Source of the DNA: Spirochaetia bacterium
GTDB taxonomy: Bacteria > Spirochaetota > Spirochaetia > PWKH01
DNA: 11,788 bases
NCBI GenBank assembly: GCA_007128345.1
Contig: SKXS01000259.1
Location: forward strand, 1 to 11,788
Direction of reading: 5' to 3'
The translations under genes were made by a program, and so were the position numbers. Below, in pieces: positions 1 to 5,723 of the stretch; positions within the stretch are counted from its first letter, which is position 1, and the number at the start of each line of letters is the position of its first letter. Below the pieces are notes generated by a model. That model worked only from the letters and a program-made list of their open reading frames with translations. It searched no databases and was not told the DNA's origin.

Positions 1-90
1 TACTCCCGGGCCGATGCGCATGGAAACATCCTGAAGTCCCCACTGATCCCTGCCGTATCGTTTGCTTACATTCTTGATTTTCAGTTCCAT
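1..90 (-). CDS. ABC transporter ATP-binding protein, N-terminal 30 codons only (runs off the left edge)
   Basis: On the minus strand an ATG at 90-88 opens a frame that continues to the window edge. Its 30 residues read MELKIKNVSKRYG followed by a WGLQDVSMRIGPGV-type stretch. This is the normal start of an ABC ATPase: a beta strand, the A-loop aromatic (Tyr12) that stacks on adenine, then the strand leading into the Walker A loop. Walker A itself would lie just beyond the edge. An in-frame stop lies 13 codons upstream, so the start is confined to a short interval. A weak AGGA sits about 10 nt before the ATG. The GPGV ending is common in ATPases of ABC-2-type exporters, but the substrate and partner permease cannot be told from this fragment. 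The gene has the same orientation as rlmE, from which it is separated by about 280 bp, so it probably has its own promoter. Confidence 0.72.
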   Translation of the reverse strand, partial: MELKIKNVSKRYGRDQWGLQDVSMRIGPGV

Positions 91-371
91 ATACTGCTTA
101 TCCTGTTTTCGAATCACATCACAAGTTCATATGCTATTTTTGTTTAGTACGCACATCATAGGGTGTAATCTTCGTAACCGCAATAATTTTCATAAGAAAA
201 TACATCTTTTCCTATCGAGTCAATGCATCCTGGTGCGTGCAATCAATCACTATGCACCTGTATTAGCATTATGCTTCATGAGATATGTTTTTTATTTTGA
301 GATGCTGACCGAATGCCTGTCAGACGGGTAGATCTCATCCACATATAGATGTCTCTCTAGTGCAGTGGAAA
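91..371. other. AT-rich intergenic region between rlmE and the ABC ATPase gene
   Basis: This stretch lies downstream of rlmE and upstream of the ABC gene, both on the minus strand. A possible minus-strand promoter is TTGACT (223-218) with TATTTT (202-197), but the 15-bp spacing is short. A 23-codon minus-strand frame (205-134) has an AGGA before its ATG, but nothing else supports coding. No convincing rho-independent terminator for rlmE is visible. A plus-strand open frame at 62-331 has low-complexity, noncoding-like composition and overlaps the ABC start, so it is not called. Confidence 0.5.
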
Positions 372-968
372 TTACCCGCGCCTGCCGATTCCTATCAGGA
401 AAATCTCAAAGGATTCATTTCTGCTGGCTTTTGGTTTGAATGGTTTAGCTCTGGAAAACATGTCCTGCATCATGCTGAGCAACTGTTTTTCTCCCCCACC
501 CTGGAATAGCTTTACCACCAGATTCCCACCTTCGACGAGTAAGTCCGCAGCCAGATTGAGAACTGCTTCAGCCAAGACCTCTGAGCGTGCAGTATCAACT
601 GTTCTGTTTCCCGTCGTATCAGGAGCAGCGTCACTCAGGATGACGTTAAACGGTCCGAGATCCTGAAGTTGTTCAAGAACATCAGGAGTACATGCATCAC
701 CCTGGATGTAGGTAATTCCTGGGGGCAACGGTGTAAACGGGTCAGGCTTCAAGTCAACAGCGGTAACGTGCCCGCCTTTCTTCAGAATCATGCGGGAAGC
801 AAAGAGGGTCCAGCTTCCAGGAGCTGCGCCAATGTCCAGAATGTGGTCACGGTCCTTCATTACCGAGAACTTGTTTTGAATCTCCTCAAGTTTAAACACC
901 GAGCGTGCCGGGTATCCCATACGCCGGGCCTGTAATGTCAAACGATCTGCCGTGTCTCTTTTTGCCAT
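372..968 (-). CDS. rlmE: 23S rRNA (uridine-2'-O)-methyltransferase RlmE (FtsJ/RrmJ)
   Basis: RlmE uses S-adenosylmethionine to methylate the 2'-OH of U2552 (E. coli numbering) in the A-loop of 23S rRNA late in 50S assembly. From the ATG at 968 the protein is 198 residues, close to the family's roughly 205. SAM motif I is ILDIGAAPGSW (43-53). The Lys-Asp-Lys-Glu catalytic tetrad is visible: Lys26 in RSVFKLEEI, Asp113 in LSDAAPD, Lys153 in NLVVKLF and Glu188 in SFEIFLIG. The N-terminal RMGYPARSVFKL block is also typical. The frame stays open upstream to a TTG at 1016, which would add 16 hydrophobic residues. I prefer the ATG because MAKRD begins where the family begins, although neither start has a clear Shine-Dalgarno sequence. 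The gene diverges from the CBS-domain gene, sharing a roughly 220-bp regulatory gap. Confidence 0.95.
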   Translation of the reverse strand: MAKRDTADRLTLQARRMGYPARSVFKLEEIQNKFSVMKDRDHILDIGAAPGSWTLFASRMILKKGGHVTAVDLKPDPFTPLPPGITYIQGDACTPDVLEQLQDLGPFNVILSDAAPDTTGNRTVDTARSEVLAEAVLNLAADLLVEGGNLVVKLFQGGGEKQLLSMMQDMFSRAKPFKPKASRNESFEIFLIGIGRRG

Positions 969-1129
969 GATAGACACAATACTATGAAGGAGAAAAAAAA
1001 TACATAATCCAAGCAAAAAACTGGATACATCGGCTCATGGGCTGCATACGCAGCAGGATGTGACTAGTCCCTGTCCTGTAATGGTATATCAGGCTTTATC
1101 GATTACATATCTAACTTCATCATCATCTA

Positions 1130-1158
1130 TTGTCTATCACCTTGTAAAAGGTTACAAT
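1130..1158 (+). promoter_or_regulatory. Sigma70-type promoter of the CBS-domain gene
   Basis: TTGTCT (1130-1135) and TACAAT (1153-1158) are separated by exactly 17 bp. Transcription would start near 1165, giving a leader of about 25 nt. That leader carries a run of six G (1178-1183), six bases before the ATG at 1190, which serves as a Shine-Dalgarno sequence. The match is 4/6 and 5/6 to consensus with ideal spacing. Confidence 0.6.
1142..1157. promoter_or_regulatory. Dyad TTGTAA-N4-TTACAA overlapping the -10 box (candidate operator)
   Basis: A perfect inverted repeat has 6-bp arms and a 4-bp spacer (AAGG). It occupies the end of the spacer and almost the whole -10 element of the promoter above. 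A protein bound here would block RNA polymerase, so repression is the natural reading. The 6-4-6 arrangement is in the style of CRP/FNR-superfamily sites, but no such regulator is encoded in the window and the binding protein is unknown. Confidence 0.4.
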
Positions 1159-1189
1159 TTAAGTAAACAACTCGATTGGGGGGTACACT

Positions 1190-1627
1190 ATGAAAACAGT
1201 AAAGGAAGTATTGGAACAAAAAGGATCTGAAGTCATCAGTGTCAGTGTAGATGATACTCTGGCTCAGGCGCTGCTCAAACTAACCCATCATAAAATCGGG
1301 GCGGTTCTGGTCGTGGATAAGGAGAAAGCTATTAAAGGTATATTGTCTGAACGAGATATTATCAGGCATATGGCAGGACGCATCAATATTGAAACTACGG
1401 TGCTCGTGGCACAAGTAATGACCAAGGAAGTTACCTATGTAAAGTCAAACCAGACCGTTGAAGCATGCCTCCAGATTATGACTACAGGGCGGTTCCGTCA
1501 TCTTCCTGTAGTAGATGAAGAGGTTACGGTAGGCATCATTTCAATTGGAGATGTAGTAAAGGCCATACTTACCGATCGGGCCATGAAAATAGGTGAACTT
1601 GAATACTTTATATCCAACACCTATTGA
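1190..1627 (+). CDS. Stand-alone CBS-domain pair (Bateman module) protein
   Basis: The protein is 145 residues and consists almost wholly of two CBS domains, about 7-62 and 75-130. Each ends in the usual ligand-contact signature: GILSERDI (50-57) and GIISIGDV (115-122), where the Ser/Asp residues normally hold ribose or phosphate of an adenine nucleotide. The tail (ELEYFISNTY) is the short helix often seen after the second domain in bacterial stand-alone CBS proteins. There is no fused transporter, IMPDH or kinase domain and no membrane segment, so it is a soluble cytoplasmic nucleotide-sensing module acting in trans on an unknown partner. Ligands known for the family are AMP, ADP, ATP, SAM and NADH, and sequence alone does not choose among them. 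The gene appears monocistronic: it has its own promoter with an overlapping dyad, a GGGGGG ribosome-binding site, and a terminator-like hairpin 18 nt after the stop. Confidence 0.9.
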   Translation: MKTVKEVLEQKGSEVISVSVDDTLAQALLKLTHHKIGAVLVVDKEKAIKGILSERDIIRHMAGRINIETTVLVAQVMTKEVTYVKSNQTVEACLQIMTTGRFRHLPVVDEEVTVGIISIGDVVKAILTDRAMKIGELEYFISNTY

Positions 1628-1645
1628 TTCACCGGATATAAAGGC

Positions 1646-1679
1646 AATCCTGATGCTCTCAGGGTTTTCTCTCTTCTTC
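1646..1679 (+). terminator. Rho-independent terminator-like hairpin after the CBS gene
   Basis: AATCCTGA (1646-1653) pairs with TCAGGGTT (1659-1666), forming 8 bp including one G-U around a 5-nt loop (TGCTC). A pyrimidine-rich, T-containing tail (1667-1679) follows. It begins 18 nt after the CBS stop codon. The tail is interrupted by C residues, so efficiency is uncertain. Confidence 0.5.
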
Positions 1680-1841
1680 AGGAGATAGTCTACGAGTGTG
1701 GAACGTTTCCTGTGGATAAGGTACTGAGCTCATCACTCCGTCAAGTATCATGAGATACGATGTATCCATATCTTCTTATCCCGCAGGTACGGTCTGTTCT
1801 CATTTCTCCATCTGCTTTGTTATGCTGTTTAAGGAAGTATC

Positions 1842-1975
1842 GGCGGACCCAAAAAAAGCGGCGACCTGAGGGGGAGGGGAGAAACAGGCCGCCTAACTAG
1901 GTAATGTATTATGGTATGTAAAAGGAGGTATGAAAAACTAGTTGCATCTACTTACATGCAGTTTGCGTGCCAAGT
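1842..1975 (+). other. Candidate structured RNA element (three consecutive hairpins, orphan Shine-Dalgarno)
   Basis: Three inverted repeats follow each other almost without gaps. Helix 1 pairs GGCG-A-CCTG (1860-1868) with CAGG-C-CGCC (1885-1893), eight pairs with one A/C mismatch, around a purine-rich loop. Helix 2 pairs AACTAG (1895-1900) with CTAGTT (1938-1943). Helix 3 pairs ACTT and CATGCA (1950-1960) with TGCGTG and AAGT (1964-1975), ten pairs including one G-U, around a GTT loop. A second 5' half, GGCGG (1842-1846), could compete for CCGCC (1889-1893), giving a two-state switch. The loop of helix 2 exposes AAGGAGGT (1922-1929), fully complementary to the usual 16S rRNA tail, yet no open gene follows at proper distance. 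A TATGCT at 1821-1826 could be its -10 box. It may be a small RNA or the leader of the downstream synthase gene. I recognise no known RNA family. Confidence 0.3.
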
Positions 1976-2072
1976 TGAGGCAGATAATCAGTAATTATTG
2001 ATGTAAAATATGCAATCATACAGTGTAAACAAACGGTATATTAGAGTTTTTCTGGTATGCTCTGTTAATGTA

Positions 2073-2091
2073 CTGTGAAAAAAAATCACAG
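2073..2091. repeat. Perfect dyad CTGTGA-A7-TCACAG before the synthase gene
   Basis: 6-bp arms flank seven A residues. It resembles a CRP half-site pair (TGTGA/TCACA), but the spacer is seven rather than six, which offsets the halves by one base. It lies just downstream of an extended -10-like TGGTATGCT (2053-2061), so it would fall at the start of the transcript, either as an operator or as a small leader hairpin. Confidence 0.4.
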
Positions 2092-2169
2092 CCCGATACT
2101 TTGCGCATAATTATTACAGATAAGGCATGGCTGCTTGACTTAATGCACATCATCAGGCAGTGTGTCGTC

Positions 2170-3219
2170 ATGATGCACAAACGACTTGAACTAATTGAAC
2201 GGGAGCTTATGCGGGTGCTCCCTGGTCATGCTGACATCAGCTGGCTTGATATTGCCAGCAGCGGGATAACCGGTAATCCGGACCTGGATATTGTCGATCT
2301 CTTTTGTGAGCCCAGCAGGGATCTGATCAGAAGGGGAGGAAAGCGCTGGAGGCCTTTGCTGATGGTATTAGTGTGCGAGATGCTTGGGGGGGAAGGTGCG
2401 AGCGGACGCGCCTACCAGCTGTCTCCCGTAGTGGAACTCCCTCATACCGGCAGCCTGATCATCGACGACATAGAAGACGGATCTGATATGCGGAGAGGGG
2501 AGCCTGCGGTGCACATGAAGTATGGGATTGACCTTGCAATCAACGCCGGGAACCTTCTCTACTATCTGCCGACAATCTGCATAGATCAGGCAGATATCCC
2601 TGATGCAATGAAGCTTCAGGTTTACCAGATATACAGTGCATACCTCAGAAGGGTACATTTCGGTCAGGGATTCGACATTGCTTGGCATCGGGATCATTGC
2701 TATATCCCCGATACCGCTTCCTACGAACTCATGTGCCGCATGAAGACAGGATGCCTGGCGGCCATGGCTGCAGAAATTGGGGCGGCGTGCGCCGAAGCGC
2801 CAAAAGAGCAGATTACGCAGGCAGGCAGGATCGCCGAGACCCTTGGACTGGCATTTCAGATCATCGATGACGTACGGAACCTTGAAACGGGGAATCCAGG
2901 TAAGAGGCGCGGCGATGATCTTCTGGAAGGGAAAAAGAGTCTGCCCCTTATAATTCACTTGGATAGTCACCCTGATGGACGCAAGAACATGCTGGATGAA
3001 ATTCAGAGTCTGCGTACCTCCTTCCTTGCACACGCGCAAATTCCTCAAGACCGTATTGAAGCTGTCATCGGTATAATGCAGGATTCAGGAGCTGTTGCTG
3101 AGGCCAGGAACCGGGCAGAAGAACTCTTTGGTGAGGTAGTGAAAGAGGTTCATACAGTCTATCCGAATAGTGCTGCACGGAAAGAATTCCTGTCTCTGGT
3201 AGCACAGTTCATGGCCTAA
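2170..3219 (+). CDS. Polyprenyl (isoprenyl) diphosphate synthase, trans type
   Basis: The enzyme condenses allylic diphosphates with isopentenyl diphosphate to make all-trans prenyl diphosphates for quinone side chains or other lipids. From the ATG at 2170 it has 349 residues. GGKRWRP (56-62) binds IPP. The first aspartate-rich motif is DDIED (99-103), followed by MRRG. GQGFDIAW (165-172), MKTG (191-194), and the second motif IIDDVRN (231-237) followed by KRRGDD and EGKKSLP are in the normal order. The second motif ends in Asn instead of Asp. The residue five before DDIED is Gly (94), small as in longer-chain synthases, so a product of C20 or longer is more likely than C15. The frame is open back to an ATG at 2068, but those 34 residues look noncoding and MMHKRLELIERELMRVLP is a typical family N-terminus. 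Neither start has a strong Shine-Dalgarno sequence. Confidence 0.9.
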   Translation: MMHKRLELIERELMRVLPGHADISWLDIASSGITGNPDLDIVDLFCEPSRDLIRRGGKRWRPLLMVLVCEMLGGEGASGRAYQLSPVVELPHTGSLIIDDIEDGSDMRRGEPAVHMKYGIDLAINAGNLLYYLPTICIDQADIPDAMKLQVYQIYSAYLRRVHFGQGFDIAWHRDHCYIPDTASYELMCRMKTGCLAAMAAEIGAACAEAPKEQITQAGRIAETLGLAFQIIDDVRNLETGNPGKRRGDDLLEGKKSLPLIIHLDSHPDGRKNMLDEIQSLRTSFLAHAQIPQDRIEAVIGIMQDSGAVAEARNRAEELFGEVVKEVHTVYPNSAARKEFLSLVAQFMA

Positions 3220-3226
3220 TGCTCAG

Positions 3227-3255
3227 TTGACGTAACTCATGATATAAATTACTTT
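3227..3255 (+). promoter_or_regulatory. Promoter placed for a leaderless rhomboid transcript
   Basis: TTGACG (3227-3232) and TACTTT (3250-3255) are separated by 17 bp. The expected start of transcription is within a base or two of the ATG at 3262. No Shine-Dalgarno-like sequence precedes that ATG. An alternative -10, TATAAA (3243-3248), is only 10 bp from the -35 box and is rejected on spacing. Confidence 0.4.
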
Positions 3256-3261
3256 TTACTT

Positions 3262-3909
3262 ATGAATAAGCTCCTCCGTAAACAGTTTCGCTACACCTAT
3301 GCAAACTATACCTTGTATCTCATCATGATCAACTTCTTTGTTTTTTTCCTCACGTACATCAACCGGAGAATCTTGATTTATGTAGCCATGATACCAGGAC
3401 TTGTCATAGAGCAGGGATATATCTGGCAGGTGTTCACCTACATGTTTGCCCATGCTAACCTGCAGCATATCATATTCAATATGATCGGACTGTTTTTCTT
3501 CGGCACCCAGATAGAGCGAAAGATGGGGAGCAACGAATTTCTCCTCTTCTATCTGCTCACAGGCACGCTGGCGGGAATCTTCTCCTTCTTCGTATACCTC
3601 TTCACCGGAGGATACGGTGTTATCCTCTTAGGTGCTTCGGGAGCGGTATTTGCTGTGCTCTTCGCCTTTGCGGTATTCTTTCCCTATGCAAAGATATTTG
3701 TGTTTGGAATTCTGCCGATCAGAGCACCGGTACTCGTGCTTGCATATACAGCGATTGAACTATTCAGCCAGATAACCCGTACCACAAGCGGTGTTGCCCA
3801 CCTTACCCACCTCGCAGGGTTTGCTTTCGCATATCTCTATTTACGCGTTCGTTTCCGTATAGATCCGTTCGAGGTATGGAAGCGGTCCGGTCGCGGTCCA
3901 TGGGCTTAA
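3262..3909 (+). CDS. Rhomboid-family intramembrane serine protease
   Basis: The 215-residue protein is nearly all membrane, with about six hydrophobic helices, matching the basic bacterial six-TM rhomboid core. The catalytic serine is Ser126 in GASGAV (124-129). The catalytic histidine is His183 in THLAGFAFA in the last helix, and His180 lies nearby. The oxyanion/structural motif H-x4-H-x3-N is present as His64, His69 and Asn73 (HANLQHIIFN), preceded by WQVFTYMF. All the residues an active rhomboid needs are therefore visible. It should cleave TM segments of membrane proteins within the bilayer, but the substrate is unknown. The short hydrophilic tail (199-215) has no extra domain. It begins 42 bp after the synthase stop, with its own promoter-like sequence and no ribosome-binding site, and ends 29 bp before the aminopeptidase gene. 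Confidence 0.92.
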   Translation: MNKLLRKQFRYTYANYTLYLIMINFFVFFLTYINRRILIYVAMIPGLVIEQGYIWQVFTYMFAHANLQHIIFNMIGLFFFGTQIERKMGSNEFLLFYLLTGTLAGIFSFFVYLFTGGYGVILLGASGAVFAVLFAFAVFFPYAKIFVFGILPIRAPVLVLAYTAIELFSQITRTTSGVAHLTHLAGFAFAYLYLRVRFRIDPFEVWKRSGRGPWA

Positions 3910-3938
3910 GCGGCGGCTGCGATTTATAAGGATGGCAT

Positions 3939-5723
3939 ATGCATATACGTGATAAACTTGATCTCCTTCGTGCTGTCATGGAGACAGCAGGAGTTGATGC
4001 GTATCTCATCTTCGGGACTGATCCCCACCAGAGTGAGTATCCTGCTGCATACTGGAAGACTAGAGAATGGATATCGGGATTCAGCGGTTCAGCAGGTACA
4101 GTGGTGATAACCCGTGACCAGGCATGCCTGTGGGTTGATTTCAGGTACTATCTTCAAGCTGAACAGGAAGTGGAGGGTTCCGGATATACCCTTTTTAAGC
4201 AGGGATGCCCAGATGTTCAGGAGCCACTGCCTTGGCTGAAAGGGACACTCAAACGGGGGAATGTACTCGGTTTCTGCAAGGCTGAGGTTTCCCTGGACCA
4301 GTTCAGAAAGTTTACAGCAGAACTGGGAGAGAAGGACATTGCATGCACAGCAGTGAACGATCTGCTTGACGGCATATGGAAGGACCGGCCGCCGCTGCCC
4401 TGCAATGAAATCTATGAAATTCCCCTTTCCTATGTCGGCGTTTCCCGGGAAGATAAACTTGAGCTTATCCGCAGGCGTATGCGTGAACATGAGGCTAGGT
4501 GGCACATCCTTTCGACCCTTGATGATATTGCCTGGGTGCTCAATGTGCGCGGACGCGATATCCCCTATAACCCGTTGGCACTCTCCCACCTCTTTGTAGG
4601 CCTTGAGGAGACCTGTCTGTGCATAGATGAACGGAAGCTGCCAGATTCAATCTGTTTTGACGACAGCATCACTGTGGTGCCTTACGAGGATGCGGCGTCT
4701 TATCTGGCTGGAATCCTGGAACATAGTCCAGGGCGGGTGCTGCTTGACAGCCGAAGGACATCCATGTTTCTTGCAGAGCAGATACCGGAATCCTGTCCAA
4801 CAACTGATGAGCCGAATGTCACTACATTGGCTAAAGCAAAGAAGCATGACCGTGAGCTTGCCGGGATGGAAGCGGTGCATCTGCAGGATGGAGCTGCTTT
4901 GGTGTCCTTCCTCTGCTGGCTGGATCGGGAGGGTACTTCCTGCGGACTTACGGAGGTGACTGCTGCGGAAAAACTTCTGGAATACAGGATGCAGCGGGAA
5001 GGGTTTATTCAGGAAAGCTTCAAGGGCATCTTCGGTTTCAGGGATCATGGTGCTGTGGTTCACTACAGCGCTGCTGAGAGTACTGCGTATACGCTGGAAG
5101 GGCGGGGCCTCATGATCATAGATACAGGAGGACAGTACTGGGGGGGTACCACGGATGTGACCAGGACTATAGTGTTCGGAGAACCCACTGAAGAGGAAAT
5201 CAGAAACTACACCCTGGTGCTCAAGGGACACCTTCAGCTTGCTGCCACCCCCTTTCCTGCCGGTACCAGGGGAATACAATTGGAGGCTTTGGCAAAATCG
5301 TTCCTGTGGCAGGAGCGCAAGAACTACGGGCACGGCACTGGGCACGGCATAGGCCATATGCTGTGCGTGCATGAAGGACCTGCAAGTATCAGCGCTCGGT
5401 TTATTGACGTGCCTATCGAATCCGGTATGATCTTTTCTGACGAACCTGGGTTATACATACCCGGTGCGTATGGCATCCGGATTGAGAACCTCATCGCCGC
5501 CGAACCTGCCGGGGACGGAGGTTTCGGGGATTTTCTTAAGTGGAAGGTCCTTACCAAATGTCCCTATGAACGGAACCTCATCAATGTGTCACTTCTCTCT
5601 GCTTCAGAGAGAAGATATGTAGATGGCTATCATCAAGGAGTCTTGGAGGAGCTTACCCCGCTGCTTACGGAGGATCAACAGGAATGGCTGCAGGAGAAAA
5701 CCGCACCGCTGCTGAAGCAGTAG
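3939..5723 (+). CDS. Xaa-Pro aminopeptidase (aminopeptidase P), long three-domain M24B form
   Basis: This metallopeptidase removes an N-terminal residue when the next one is proline. It has 594 residues, the length of the three-domain (animal APP1-like) type rather than the roughly 440-residue E. coli PepP. There are two creatinase-like N-terminal domains (about 1-140 and 155-300), a pita-bread catalytic domain (about 310-525) and a short C-terminal region. The five dimetal ligands can be placed: Asp395 in IIDTGGQYWGG, Asp406 in TTDVTRT, His469 in GHGTGHGIGH, Glu502 in FSDEPGLY and Glu516 in IRIENL. His375 in VVHYSA and His479 in VHEGP are the usual accessory histidines. No signal peptide is present, so it is cytoplasmic. 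AAGGA (3928-3932), six bases before the ATG, fixes the start. It is followed by a CDF gene overlapping by 40 nt. Confidence 0.95.
   Translation: MHIRDKLDLLRAVMETAGVDAYLIFGTDPHQSEYPAAYWKTREWISGFSGSAGTVVITRDQACLWVDFRYYLQAEQEVEGSGYTLFKQGCPDVQEPLPWLKGTLKRGNVLGFCKAEVSLDQFRKFTAELGEKDIACTAVNDLLDGIWKDRPPLPCNEIYEIPLSYVGVSREDKLELIRRRMREHEARWHILSTLDDIAWVLNVRGRDIPYNPLALSHLFVGLEETCLCIDERKLPDSICFDDSITVVPYEDAASYLAGILEHSPGRVLLDSRRTSMFLAEQIPESCPTTDEPNVTTLAKAKKHDRELAGMEAVHLQDGAALVSFLCWLDREGTSCGLTEVTAAEKLLEYRMQREGFIQESFKGIFGFRDHGAVVHYSAAESTAYTLEGRGLMIIDTGGQYWGGTTDVTRTIVFGEPTEEEIRNYTLVLKGHLQLAATPFPAGTRGIQLEALAKSFLWQERKNYGHGTGHGIGHMLCVHEGPASISARFIDVPIESGMIFSDEPGLYIPGAYGIRIENLIAAEPAGDGGFGDFLKWKVLTKCPYERNLINVSLLSASERRYVDGYHQGVLEELTPLLTEDQQEWLQEKTAPLLKQ

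Larger units (their letters stand above)
1628..2169. other. Gene-free region of about 540 bp with several structured elements
   Basis: No convincing protein gene lies between the CBS stop and the synthase start. From left to right it contains the terminator-like hairpin (1646-1679), a small GTATC-ATGA-GATAC hairpin (1746-1759), the three-helix candidate RNA (1842-1975), an imperfect 16-bp palindrome ATCAGTAATTATTGAT (1987-2002), an extended -10-like TGGTATGCT (2053-2061), and a perfect CTGTGA/TCACAG dyad (2073-2091). The longest plus-strand frame inside it with an ATG is 27 codons (1911-1994). It starts upstream of, not downstream of, the only good Shine-Dalgarno sequence. Confidence 0.6.

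Noticed and set aside
134..205. 23-codon minus-strand frame with an AGGA before its ATG
   Set aside because: It is too short and has no recognisable content. The possible ribosome-binding site alone is not enough.
62..331. 89-codon plus-strand open frame
   Set aside because: It overlaps the ABC ATPase start on the other strand, its composition is low-complexity and Cys/Phe/Leu-rich, it has no ribosome-binding site, and it matches no family I know.
1646..1679. Hairpin considered as part of an insertion-sequence end
   Set aside because: It lies directly after a stop codon with a pyrimidine tail and has no partner repeat or target duplication. A terminator explains it better.
1851..1930. G-rich loop considered as a G-quadruplex
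   Set aside because: Only two G-runs (GGGGG and GGGG) are close together. Four are needed for an intramolecular quadruplex.
1842..1975. Candidate RNA considered as a tRNA, 6S, SRP, c-di-GMP or SAM riboswitch
   Set aside because: None of the conserved sequence signatures of these RNAs is present, so only the inverted repeats are reported.
2068..2169. 34-residue N-terminal extension of the prenyl synthase
   Set aside because: It has noncoding-like composition and no family counterpart. The start at 2170 gives a normal N-terminus. It is kept only as an alternative under the leaderless hypothesis.
2368..3048. 226-codon minus-strand open frame inside the prenyl synthase gene
   Set aside because: It is the antisense of conserved motifs in the real gene, with no ribosome-binding site or recognisable domain.
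4647..5372. 241-codon minus-strand open frame inside the aminopeptidase gene
   Set aside because: It is a shadow of a strongly conserved plus-strand gene with all five metal ligands in place. The antisense protein has no family features.
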